Shown here one piece after another: positions 1-6,508 of a DNA stretch of 9,678 nt. The notes beneath the pieces are model-generated. The model was given only the letters and a program-made list of their open reading frames with translations, was not told where the DNA came from and did not search any database. Each line of letters starts with the position of its first letter. Within the stretch, counting starts at the first letter, position 1. Location: positions 1-9,678 of the forward strand of contig DFBQ01000121.1 in assembly GCA_002367355.1 (NCBI GenBank), given 5' to 3'. The stretch is from Deltaproteobacteria bacterium UBA3076 (GTDB taxonomy: Bacteria; Desulfobacterota; Dissulfuribacteria; Dissulfuribacterales; UBA3076). The translations under genes and the position numbers were made by a program.

Positions 1-1
1 A

Positions 2-80
2 GTAATTTCTCAATAGGTTTGGGCAAATCATATTTTGCGACTATCCAGTGAGTGTTGCCCGGACTTATTGAGAAGTTACG
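2..80 (-). repeat. 79-bp palindromic MITE-like element, copy A
   Basis: Read on the minus strand, this segment matches positions 6002-6080 of the plus strand at 72 of 79 bases, so the two copies are inverted relative to each other. The element has imperfect terminal inverted repeats of about 25 bases (21 of 25 matching, beginning GTAAyTTCTCAATA) around an interior of about 29 bases. The stretch of about 30 bases starting CACTGGATAGTCGC is identical in both copies. It has no coding capacity. It lies about 50 bases downstream of the rsmI stop, so its hairpin could also help end transcription of that operon. Its left end is at the window edge, so a flanking target duplication cannot be examined. 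Confidence 0.75.
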
Positions 81-130
81 AAAATAATTGCTAAGATACT
101 AAAATTAAAAGTGCCTAAAGTGAGCTAAAG

Positions 131-1030
131 TTATGGAATGTTGTCTTCCGGCAACCCCCTGGGCTGGCTGTCTTTCTGTTTGATCTCCAGGGCAAGCGGA
201 TATACCTGGCTCTTAGTCATGCCGGTAAGCCGGACCAGAAGATCCACACTATCCCTGATTGACAGGCTCTTTTCTGAAATCAGGTGCTGGAGCGCCTTTT
301 CTACTGCCTCCGGATCCCGGCAGGATTTCCTGTGTCTATCCTCCTTTACCCCTTCTATCACCAAGGTAATCTCACCTCTCACACGTCCCCTTGAAAGCTG
401 CTTAATAATATCTGATACTGAGCCGGATATTACAGTTTCGTGTACCTTTGTGAGTTCCCTGGCCATTACCATCTGCCTATCACCTAAAATGCCCAAAATA
501 TCTTCCAGGGCATCAAACAGACGATGGGGTGCCTCGAAAATTACGATTGTATGAGGGGTTTCTGCCAGTTGCTCGAGGGTTTTGCGTCTTTCAGTCTGCT
601 TGTTTGGAAGAAAGCCGGCGAAAAAAAAGGAGTCTGCCGGCATGGCTGCCACGCTCAGGGCCGCGACAATAGCAGATGCCCCTGGTACTGGGACTACGCT
701 GAAGCCGGCCTCCCTAACAAGTTTTACCAGGCTTGCACCCGGGTCTGAGAGCGCAGGAGTGCCGGCATCTGATACCAGAGCCACGTCATTCCCTTTTGCA
801 AGCAAGGTAATGACCTTTTTGGCGCTGGTCCTTTCATTGTGCTTGTGGCAGCTCAAGAGGCCGGCCTTGGCGCCCAGATGAGTGAGTAGCTTTCTGGTAC
901 TCCTTGTATCTTCTGCCGCAACAAGAGATACCTCACCAAGGACCTCTTTTGCCCTTATACTGATGTCTTTAAGATTCCCAATGGGAGTGCCTGTTACGTA
1001 AAGAACCCCTTTATTTGGTGATTTAATCAC
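131..1030 (-). CDS. rsmI: 16S rRNA (cytidine(1402)-2'-O)-methyltransferase RsmI
   Basis: SAM-dependent methyltransferase of the tetrapyrrole-methylase fold. In characterised members it 2'-O-methylates C1402 in the decoding centre of 16S rRNA. The 299 residues are close to the usual family length. Visible family motifs are TPIGNLKDISIRA near residues 15-27, AAEDTRSTRKLL near 38-49, SDAGTPALSDPGA near 87-99, PVPGASAIVAAL near 114-125 and the FEAPHRL motif in the middle; the C-terminal part carries the usual basic helical region. The start is a GTG, the only good one before the conserved N-terminal strand. It overlaps the last 8 bases of the upstream phosphatidyltransferase gene, which suggests translational coupling. 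No clear Shine-Dalgarno sequence is seen. It is probably the last gene of the operon. The function is secure from family motifs. Confidence 0.95.
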   Translation of the reverse strand: MIKSPNKGVLYVTGTPIGNLKDISIRAKEVLGEVSLVAAEDTRSTRKLLTHLGAKAGLLSCHKHNERTSAKKVITLLAKGNDVALVSDAGTPALSDPGASLVKLVREAGFSVVPVPGASAIVAALSVAAMPADSFFFAGFLPNKQTERRKTLEQLAETPHTIVIFEAPHRLFDALEDILGILGDRQMVMARELTKVHETVISGSVSDIIKQLSRGRVRGEITLVIEGVKEDRHRKSCRDPEAVEKALQHLISEKSLSIRDSVDLLVRLTGMTKSQVYPLALEIKQKDSQPRGLPEDNIP

Positions 1031-1619
1031 TTGATTGTTTGTGTACGTGAAAAATGCGCTGAAGGGCGGTTATGTGTGTAAAAACTGCAATAATTACCAG
1101 AACCGGATAAATCCATCCGAAGATAAGGCCCACGGCAAAGATGAATATACGTTCAAACCTGGTAAGCACTCCCACCTTACAGCTAAAGCCCAGGGCCTCA
1201 GCCCTTGCCCTCGTGTAGCTGACAAGGAGAGACCCGGTCATTGCAGAAAGTACAAGGGCCGCTTCGACCAAGCCGCCCTGCCTGTGTAGAAACAGATATG
1301 CCATCAGTCCCAGAAAGAGAAAGAATTCAGCATATCTGTCCACTGTTGAGTCAAGAAAGGCGCCAAAGGGACTGACCCGTCCCTGCTCCCTGGCGAGCAG
1401 TCCATCAACAGCATCCAGGGGTCCGAATACGGCAAGCATCCAACCGGCAGCCGCCGGATGACCTATGCCAAGCACCAGGCCGCTTGCTCCATAGGCAATA
1501 AGGCCGATGATGCTGACCATATTGGGAGAAAGACCGAGCCTTCCCAGAAAACGGGCAACTGAAAGCAGATAGGGCTTGAACCAGTCACGGCACCAATCAC
1601 TGAAAGACCAATTAATCAC
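1023..1619 (-). CDS. CDP-alcohol phosphatidyltransferase (inositol-phosphate-acceptor type likely)
   Basis: Integral membrane enzyme of phospholipid synthesis that transfers a CDP-linked lipid to an alcohol acceptor. All eight signature residues are present with canonical spacing: D69, D72, G73, A76, R77, G86, D90 and D94. About six hydrophobic segments follow, normal for the family, and 198 residues is a usual length. After the signature comes SYTRARAEALG (residues 134-144) and then a G-x4-R-x2-R pattern (G150, R154, R157). That resembles phosphatidylinositol-phosphate synthase and archaetidylinositol-phosphate synthase more than glycerol-phosphate (PgsA) enzymes, so an inositol-phosphate acceptor is the best inference, not proven. 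The GTG start lies inside a GTGATT repeat unit and has only a weak ribosome site. The gene is 82 bases downstream of ileS and overlaps rsmI by 8 bases. Confidence 0.85.
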   Translation of the reverse strand: MINWSFSDWCRDWFKPYLLSVARFLGRLGLSPNMVSIIGLIAYGASGLVLGIGHPAAAGWMLAVFGPLDAVDGLLAREQGRVSPFGAFLDSTVDRYAEFFLFLGLMAYLFLHRQGGLVEAALVLSAMTGSLLVSYTRARAEALGFSCKVGVLTRFERIFIFAVGLIFGWIYPVLVIIAVFTHITALQRIFHVHKQSSD

Positions 1620-1709
1620 TCAATCACCAAATTTTTAGCCAAGACCCACATAGACAGCCACAGACTATTCAATCACCAAATCACCAAATTCACTAAATCA
1701 CTCAATCAC
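1595..1709. repeat. Degenerate 8-base-period array of AATCAC (GTGATT) units
   Basis: AATCAC occurs at 1595, 1614, 1622, 1671, 1679, 1696 and 1704, with a variant AATTCAC at 1687. Neighbouring units are spaced 8 bases apart (once 9). The array covers the last codons of ileS, the 82-base gap and the first codons of the phosphatidyltransferase gene. A non-repetitive stretch at about 1630-1669 interrupts it. Related units surround the rsmI start (1018-1030). It is neither a CRISPR array nor a perfect tandem repeat. The function is unknown. Confidence 0.7.
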
Positions 1710-4527
1710 TAAATTTATTCAATACTCCGGAGCATCGGCCACAGACATCAGGCCATGAAGGGTCTTTGCCCACATCTTCACTCCATGTCCAACACCTGGC
1801 GCATTTTTCACCCGCTGCCCGGATAACCTTGACAGCAAGCCCTTCTATCTCATCGCTCTGCCATACAGTGCTGTCCCCTGAGTCAAGTTCTCCATTCAAG
1901 TCAAGCTGAGAAACAATGGTAATAGTCCTTAGTAGTTCACTGTGTTCTTCCAGGAAGTCTGTCATGTCTTCAGGAGGCCTTATCAGGATCTTGGCATCCA
2001 GGGCAAGGCCTATCCGTTTTTCCTTTCTGGCAAGCTCCAGTGCCTTTGTAACTTCTCCCCGAATTTTCCATAGAAGTTCCCATTCAGCACTGAACGATTT
2101 ATCAATGGAAATGGGCGGAGGATCAGGCAACTCAGCAAGAAAAATACTCTCAGTCCCAGCGCCCGGCAGGTGGCTCCAGGCCTCCTCAGCAGTGAATGAA
2201 AGTATCGGGGCCATAAGAAGCAATATATCATGGACAATACGGTAAATGGCTGTCTGGGCAGAACGGCGGATACGGCCGTCCGGGTGCTCACAGTAGAGCC
2301 TGTCTTTTAAGATATCCAGGTAGAGTGCGCTCAGGTCAACTATGCAGAACTGTTGTATTTGGCGGAACACACCGTGAAAATTAAACTCCTTATAGGCATG
2401 TTTGACACTTGTAGTTATTTCTCCAAGCCTCATCAGGGCCCAGCGATCAAGGGCCTCCAGTCGGTCAAAATCCAAAGAGTGCTTATCCGGGTCAAAGTCA
2501 GACAGGTTGCTGAGAAGGTAACGGATAGTATTGCGGATCTTCCTGTACGCCTCAGTCAGGCGCTGAAGTATCTCGTTTGAGATCTTTATATCATCCTGAT
2601 AGTCCTCTGCTGAGACCCAGAGCCTCAGCACCTCTGCTCCGTATTCCTTGATGACATCAGCCGGTGGGATGACATTGCCCACTGACTTGGACATCTTCTT
2701 CCCCTTCCCGTCCACAACAAAACCATGGGTAAGTACTGCCTCGTAAGGTGCCTTATGTCTGGTCGCAACGCTGGTAAGAAGTGAGCTCTGGAACCATCCC
2801 CTGTGCTGATCACTTCCTTCCAGATAAAGGGCAGCCGGAGAGGAAAGCCCTTTCCGGGTCTCCAGGACCGCTGCATGGCTCACCCCTGAATCGAACCAGA
2901 CATCCAGTATATCGATCTCTTTGCGAACTCTTGTGCCACCGCACTTTGGACAAGCAGTTCCAGGAGGAAGGAATTCCTCTGCCTCCCTTGCAAACCATGC
3001 ATCAGAGCCTTCCTTTTCAAAGATTTCTGCCAGGCGATCCGCTATTGCCCGGTCCATCACAGGTTCTTCGCAATCCTCACAGATAAGGACAGTAATGGGA
3101 ATACCCCAGGCCCTCTGTCTGGAAATGCACCAATCAGGCCTGGTCTCTACCATTCCGTAAATACGCTCTTTCCCCCAGTCCGGGATCCATCTGACGGTCT
3201 CAATGACGCGAAGGGCCTCTTCACGCAACGCCCCTGCCTCCATGGAGATGAACCACTGCGCGGTCGCTCGAAAAATTACCGGCTTTTTGCAACGCCAGCA
3301 GTGGGGATAGCTGTGCTCAATGGTCTCATGAGCTACAAGGCTGCCCCTATCTCGCAGCATTTCAACAATCTTGTCATTTGCATTAAAGATGTTTTCCCCC
3401 TCGAACTCCTTTACCTCTGATGTAAACCTGCCATGGTCGTCTACAGGGGAATAGATATCAAGGCCATATCTGATACCGCTTTCATAGTCATCCGCTCCAT
3501 GGCCCGGAGCAGTGTGAACACAGCCTGTGCCTGTATCAAGCGTAACATAAGGGGCGATAATAAGGAGACTATCCCTTTCAAGGAATGGGTGTTTTACATA
3601 CATTCCTTCAATATCTCCGCCCCTGAATGTACCGAGGACTCTGGCATCTTTCTGCTCAAGACCGGCGGCAATAAGGGTAGAAAGCAACCTCTCCTCTGCC
3701 AGTATCCAGACTTCTTTTTTCCCCCCAACCTGGACCTCAACAGCCACATAGTCATAGTCAGGGTGCAGCGCCACTGCCAGGTTGGCAGGCAAAGTCCATG
3801 GAGTAGTGGTCCAGATAAGCGCAAAGGCAGGACCGGCCAGTATTCCAAAACGATCCTCAAGCCACTGTTTGAGGACATCTCCGGCTGCAAATCTTACTGT
3901 AATGGAAGGAGACTTGTGGGGGGCGTACTCTACCTCAGCCTCTGCCAGGGCAGTCACACAAGTAGGACACCAATAGACAGGTTTTTTACTCTTAATGACA
4001 TGACCATCCATAAATATGTGACAAAACTCCCTACAGATGGAGGCCTCGTAGTCATAGGTCATTGTGAGATAAGGGTTATCCCAGTCGCCCAATACTCCCA
4101 GCCTTGAGAATTCTTCTTTCTGTATGCGTACGAATTTTTCCGCATAGCGCCGGCACGCTTTACGCACGGCCAACTTGCTCATCTTGGACCTCTTGGATCC
4201 CAAGTCTTTCTCAACATTGTGCTCAATGGGCAGTCCGTGGCAGTCCCACCCCGGTACATACGGCGTATCAAACCCCATCATATGGTGAGATTTAACGATT
4301 ATGTCCTTCAGGACCTTGTTGATCGCATGACCCAGGTGTATGTGGCCGTTTGCATAGGGAGGGCCGTCATGAAGTATGAAAGGGGGCCGTCCCTGTCCTT
4401 GCTCTCTCAGGCGCCCATAAAGGTCCATGGCCTTCCAGCGCTTGAGCATTTCAGGCTCCCGCTGAGCAAGATTTGCCTTCATTGGAAAGCGTGTCCTGGG
4501 AAGGCTTAGTGTCTTTTTGTATTCCAT
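1702..4527 (-). CDS. ileS: Isoleucine--tRNA ligase (IleRS)
   Basis: Cytoplasmic class I aminoacyl-tRNA synthetase that charges tRNA-Ile. At 941 residues it is full length for the bacterial type. The nucleotide-binding HIGH-type motif is H64-L-G-H67 within GHIHLGH, and KMSKS is at residues 611-615. The CP1 editing domain that hydrolyses Val-tRNA-Ile shows TTTPWTLPAN near 240-249 and HTAPGHGADDY near 338-348. Cysteine pairs at 483/486 and 526/529 fit a zinc site in the insert. The C-terminal zinc knuckle C909, C912, C929, C932 is intact, as in standard bacterial IleRS. The ATG start is supported by an AGAGGA ribosome site about 8 bases upstream. The final codons lie inside the octamer repeat array, giving an NKFSD tail. 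The gene sits 54 bases after the radical SAM gene. No tRNA-Ile T-box leader is visible in that short gap. Confidence 0.98.
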   Translation of the reverse strand: MEYKKTLSLPRTRFPMKANLAQREPEMLKRWKAMDLYGRLREQGQGRPPFILHDGPPYANGHIHLGHAINKVLKDIIVKSHHMMGFDTPYVPGWDCHGLPIEHNVEKDLGSKRSKMSKLAVRKACRRYAEKFVRIQKEEFSRLGVLGDWDNPYLTMTYDYEASICREFCHIFMDGHVIKSKKPVYWCPTCVTALAEAEVEYAPHKSPSITVRFAAGDVLKQWLEDRFGILAGPAFALIWTTTPWTLPANLAVALHPDYDYVAVEVQVGGKKEVWILAEERLLSTLIAAGLEQKDARVLGTFRGGDIEGMYVKHPFLERDSLLIIAPYVTLDTGTGCVHTAPGHGADDYESGIRYGLDIYSPVDDHGRFTSEVKEFEGENIFNANDKIVEMLRDRGSLVAHETIEHSYPHCWRCKKPVIFRATAQWFISMEAGALREEALRVIETVRWIPDWGKERIYGMVETRPDWCISRQRAWGIPITVLICEDCEEPVMDRAIADRLAEIFEKEGSDAWFAREAEEFLPPGTACPKCGGTRVRKEIDILDVWFDSGVSHAAVLETRKGLSSPAALYLEGSDQHRGWFQSSLLTSVATRHKAPYEAVLTHGFVVDGKGKKMSKSVGNVIPPADVIKEYGAEVLRLWVSAEDYQDDIKISNEILQRLTEAYRKIRNTIRYLLSNLSDFDPDKHSLDFDRLEALDRWALMRLGEITTSVKHAYKEFNFHGVFRQIQQFCIVDLSALYLDILKDRLYCEHPDGRIRRSAQTAIYRIVHDILLLMAPILSFTAEEAWSHLPGAGTESIFLAELPDPPPISIDKSFSAEWELLWKIRGEVTKALELARKEKRIGLALDAKILIRPPEDMTDFLEEHSELLRTITIVSQLDLNGELDSGDSTVWQSDEIEGLAVKVIRAAGEKCARCWTWSEDVGKDPSWPDVCGRCSGVLNKFSD

Positions 4528-4581
4528 TGTTTAGTCCTCTGGTATTGTTTAGGCTAATTTGAGGGCCATCTTACACCAGCA

Positions 4582-5874
4582 TTAATCCGACCTCAAATAC
4601 GGATTGAAATAGCCGAACCGGAGTTTGGGAAACCGCTTTTTAAGTATTGTTACCATACTTATTATCCCTGTCCGGTGACCTGTATATTCATAGCCTATGC
4701 CATCCAAATACCAGTCAGGATCAATGCTGTGATTTCTGAGTTGGATAAGATCAAGGCCCAGTTCCTGTATCAGGTCCGAAAGCCGGTCTATCTCTGCCAT
4801 CTCATCCGTGAGACCCGGCAGGACAAACAGATTGATGGAGACAAAGCGTCCTGCCTCCTTCATAATCCTCCATGAAGCCAGCACATCATTTTGATCATAG
4901 CCTTTGGGCCGGAAGTAGGCATGATAATATTCTTTTCGTGTACTGTTCATGCTGATCCTTATGCTGTCAAGCCCTGCAGAAATCAGGTTTTGCACTTTTC
5001 CCGGAAGGCTGGCATTGGTGTTGAGATTAATAGTCCCTTTATCGGTCTCCTCTCGTATCTTGATCACCGACCGCTCCAGCAACTTTGCCTGAAGCAGGGG
5101 TTCTCCCTCGCATCCCTGTCCAAAGCTCACGACAGGTCTCTGTGCCATGTTTAAATGGGGGACCGCAACCCCTGCAACTTCCTCTGCTGTGGGTACAAAG
5201 GTAATCCTGTCCTGGCTGGCAGGAGGCACGCCCTCTGACTGCAAGGATATACATCCCAGACAGGCTGCATTACAGATGGGTGAAGTGGGAAGGGGGGCCT
5301 CCCACCTTCCCAGGAAGAGATTCTTTGCAGCAGGACACCCATAGGTGAGGCTGCATCTCCCCAGATGTTGTATTAGCCTGTTTTCCTTATTTTTTTTAAG
5401 CATGGCAATGGTTTTTTTGCGGACTTCTTCAGGACGGAAGTTGCAAAAATTTTGACGTATATCAGGATCACTTCTGAAGCCTGCTGTCCAAAAATGCCCC
5501 TTCCACCAGCCAACGGCAGTGTAAGTAAAGAGAGGCAAGGGAGGAATATCGGAACTTGACCTGTGGAAGGCGGCAAGAGCGGTCTGGGTATAGGCAGGGG
5601 CCATAAAGGCAGCAACTGCCCGGACTTTTCCCTTGGCATTGCCAGGGTCCTCATCCAGCACCACCATATCGTCCCGATCCTGATCCCAGCCCACAGGCAG
5701 GCGGTCAGGCAGCACAAAAAGCTCACTCCCCTCAGGCAGGGGAATAAGATCCTTAAGGTCTACCGGATGCAAGAGACGGCCGCTCCTTCCTGCCATCTTA
5801 AGTTCAGGTAAGTCATAGATCCGGCCTTCAGAGTCCGCATAGACCAAAGATGGCATTTTACTTGGATGTCTCAT
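4582..5874 (-). CDS. Radical SAM protein of unassigned function
   Basis: A 430-residue protein with a radical SAM 4Fe-4S cluster motif, C201-x3-C205-x2-C208, unusually far from the N-terminus. It is followed by a glycine-rich SAM-binding segment (GQGCEGEPL, 252-260) and by TINLNTNASLP (281-291) and LDSIRISMNS (302-311), both typical of the radical SAM barrel. The first 190 residues form an extra N-terminal domain that I do not recognise. Further cysteines at 144, 174 and 180, just before the core, and 255 could be ligands of a second cluster. It probably acts in the cytoplasm under anaerobic conditions. The ATG at 5874 lacks a strong ribosome site; an internal ATG at codon 7 is an alternative. 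It is the first gene of the likely operon with ileS, but no partner reveals its substrate. Confidence 0.85.
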   Translation of the reverse strand: MRHPSKMPSLVYADSEGRIYDLPELKMAGRSGRLLHPVDLKDLIPLPEGSELFVLPDRLPVGWDQDRDDMVVLDEDPGNAKGKVRAVAAFMAPAYTQTALAAFHRSSSDIPPLPLFTYTAVGWWKGHFWTAGFRSDPDIRQNFCNFRPEEVRKKTIAMLKKNKENRLIQHLGRCSLTYGCPAAKNLFLGRWEAPLPTSPICNAACLGCISLQSEGVPPASQDRITFVPTAEEVAGVAVPHLNMAQRPVVSFGQGCEGEPLLQAKLLERSVIKIREETDKGTINLNTNASLPGKVQNLISAGLDSIRISMNSTRKEYYHAYFRPKGYDQNDVLASWRIMKEAGRFVSINLFVLPGLTDEMAEIDRLSDLIQELGLDLIQLRNHSIDPDWYLDGIGYEYTGHRTGIISMVTILKKRFPKLRFGYFNPYLRSD

Positions 5875-5905
5875 GAGACGAGTCTAAACTGAAATGGCTT
5901 TAGTT

Positions 5906-5934
5906 TGTATATATTTCATGCTTTTTAACTTCAA
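5906..5934 (-). promoter_or_regulatory. Candidate sigma70-type promoter for the radical SAM-ileS operon
   Basis: On the minus strand, TTGAAG (5934-5929) and TATACA (5911-5906) are separated by exactly 17 bases. Each matches 4 of 6 consensus positions, in AT-rich DNA. Transcription would begin roughly 25 bases before the ATG at 5874. This is prediction by motif only. Confidence 0.4.
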
Positions 5935-5952
5935 AAGTGAAATGAGAAATAG

Positions 5953-5982
5953 AATAAAGGGAGTTATTCAATCTCCTTTATT
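5953..5982. repeat. Imperfect inverted repeat (hairpin)
   Basis: AATAAAGGGAG (5953-5963) can pair with CTCCTTTATT (5973-5982) around a 9-base loop, giving a 10-bp stem with one bulged G. On the minus strand it is followed by T-rich but not uniform sequence. It could be a weak terminator for transcripts arriving from the right, or part of the inserted DNA next to copy B of the palindromic element. Confidence 0.4.
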
Positions 5983-6001
5983 CGGCAAACAAAAGAAAAA
6001 A

Positions 6002-6080
6002 CGTAACTTCTCAACAAGTCTGGGTAACAGTCACTGGATAGTCGCAAAATATGATTTGCCCGAACTTATTGAGAAGTTAC
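6002..6080 (+). repeat. 79-bp palindromic MITE-like element, copy B
   Basis: This is the second copy of the element at 2-80, in the opposite orientation, with 72 of 79 bases identical and no indels. The terminal inverted repeats are 6003-6027 and 6056-6080, matching at 21 of 25 positions, and every arm mismatch is a transition. The interior is identical to copy A. The element is flanked by A-rich sequence on both sides (AAAAA before, GAAAAAA after), which may reflect an AT-rich insertion target. It encodes no transposase. It lies between the likely promoter of the minus-strand operon and a patch of gene remnants. Confidence 0.75.
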
Positions 6081-6087
6081 GAAAAAA

Positions 6088-6177
6088 CTACCAAAAGATC
6101 AGATAAGGCATCCGGATGAAATTGTACGCACGATCGTGAGAAATCCAGAAGTTGGAACCATAAAATCAGGTGACTGA
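6088..6177 (+). pseudogene. Possible RelE/ParE-type toxin remnant
   Basis: About 29 codons read through to the TGA at 6175-6177. The stretch EIVRTIVRNPEVGTIKSGD (encoded at 6118-6174) resembles the middle of RelE/ParE-family toxins, where an N-P-x-x-G...K-x-G-D segment leads into the core strands. The usual continuation (L-x-G-x-R-V-Y-K-F) is missing because a stop follows the GD. No upstream part of the toxin and no antitoxin is visible, and the frame opens only just inside the right end of palindromic element copy B. Short similarity seen by eye; it may be chance. Confidence 0.3.
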
Positions 6178-6350
6178 CATTTGATAGCCAAGCACGGTCC
6201 TCTTTGTTCCGGAAGATCTTTGAACTGCTTCTGGCAGAGGAATTCATGGCAAGGGTAACACAACATATCCCTTTCTTGACGCCTCTTGACATTTGGGACC
6301 TGTGCAGACTATTCTTTTCGTCAAGTGGCGCTACTGATGGCCCCACTTAG
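6174..6350 (+). pseudogene. Possible IS91-type transposase remnant
   Basis: An open stretch of 58 codons without a convincing start ends at a TAG at 6348-6350. Residues encoded at about 6228-6269 read LLAEEFMARVTQHIP. This resembles the segment of IS91-family (Y2) transposases near the C-terminus in which an EF-x-A-R-x-x-QHIP motif precedes a conserved R-Y-Y-G-x-Y-S-N stretch. Downstream, RLFFSSSG may be a degraded form of that stretch. The rest of a transposase is absent. Only a short motif supports the call. Confidence 0.3.
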
Positions 6351-6375
6351 ATGAATCGCTCGAAAAAGCAATTCC

Positions 6376-6417
6376 CTGTCAGCCTATCAGACAGCTTTCC
6401 TATCAGCCAACTCAGCT
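6376..6417. repeat. Degenerate 8-base-period array of CTATCAGC-like units
   Basis: Successive octamers from 6376 read CTGTCAGC, CTATCAGA, CAGCTTTC, CTATCAGC and CAACTCAG, followed by CT. Four of the five keep a CxxTCAG or related core in the same phase. The array ends three bases before the encoded CCA end of the tRNA gene. The unit differs from that of the array near ileS, but the period is the same. No function is known to me. Confidence 0.45.
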
Positions 6418-6419
6418 AA

Positions 6420-6495
6420 TGGTGCCCCCGGCATGATTCGAACATGCGACACCAGGATTAGGAATCCTGTGCTCTATCCCCTGAGCTACGGGGGC
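6420..6495 (-). tRNA. tRNA-Arg (anticodon CCT)
   Basis: The complete 76-base cloverleaf folds without mismatches: acceptor stem GCCCCCG/CGGGGGC, D stem GCTC/GAGC, anticodon stem CAGGA/TCCTG and T stem GCATG/CATGC with a TTCGAAT loop. The anticodon loop is TTCCTAA, giving anticodon CCU, which reads AGG. The discriminator A and the CCA end are encoded. U36-A37 makes it an expected substrate for t6A37 modification, to which the adjacent divergent tsaD contributes. The 3' end faces the patch of remnants and repeats, as at many integration sites. Confidence 0.97.
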
Positions 6496-6508
6496 TGCGA
6501 ACGGATGA

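Noticed and set aside
1595..1709. CRISPR-like array
   Set aside because: Units are 8 bases long with no unique spacers of CRISPR length, and no cas genes are present.
3433..4107. Long open frame of 224 codons on the plus strand
   Set aside because: It lies wholly antisense to the CP1 region of ileS, whose protein is intact and highly conserved. It has no recognisable motifs.
2..6080. Composite transposon carrying the ileS operon
   Set aside because: The flanking elements are only 79 bp and encode no transposase. The cargo is essential housekeeping genes, so independent insertions are more likely.
5894..6106. 70-codon plus-strand frame across the hairpin and palindromic element copy B
   Set aside because: Its second half is just translated palindromic element and its first half is AT-rich upstream sequence of the minus-strand operon. 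No family resemblance and no ribosome site.
6363..6394. Possible terminator of the tRNA-Arg gene (CTGTC/GACAG stem with T-run on the minus strand)
   Set aside because: The stem is only 5 bp with a 9-base loop, and 8 bases separate it from the T-run. It is better explained by the octamer repeats.
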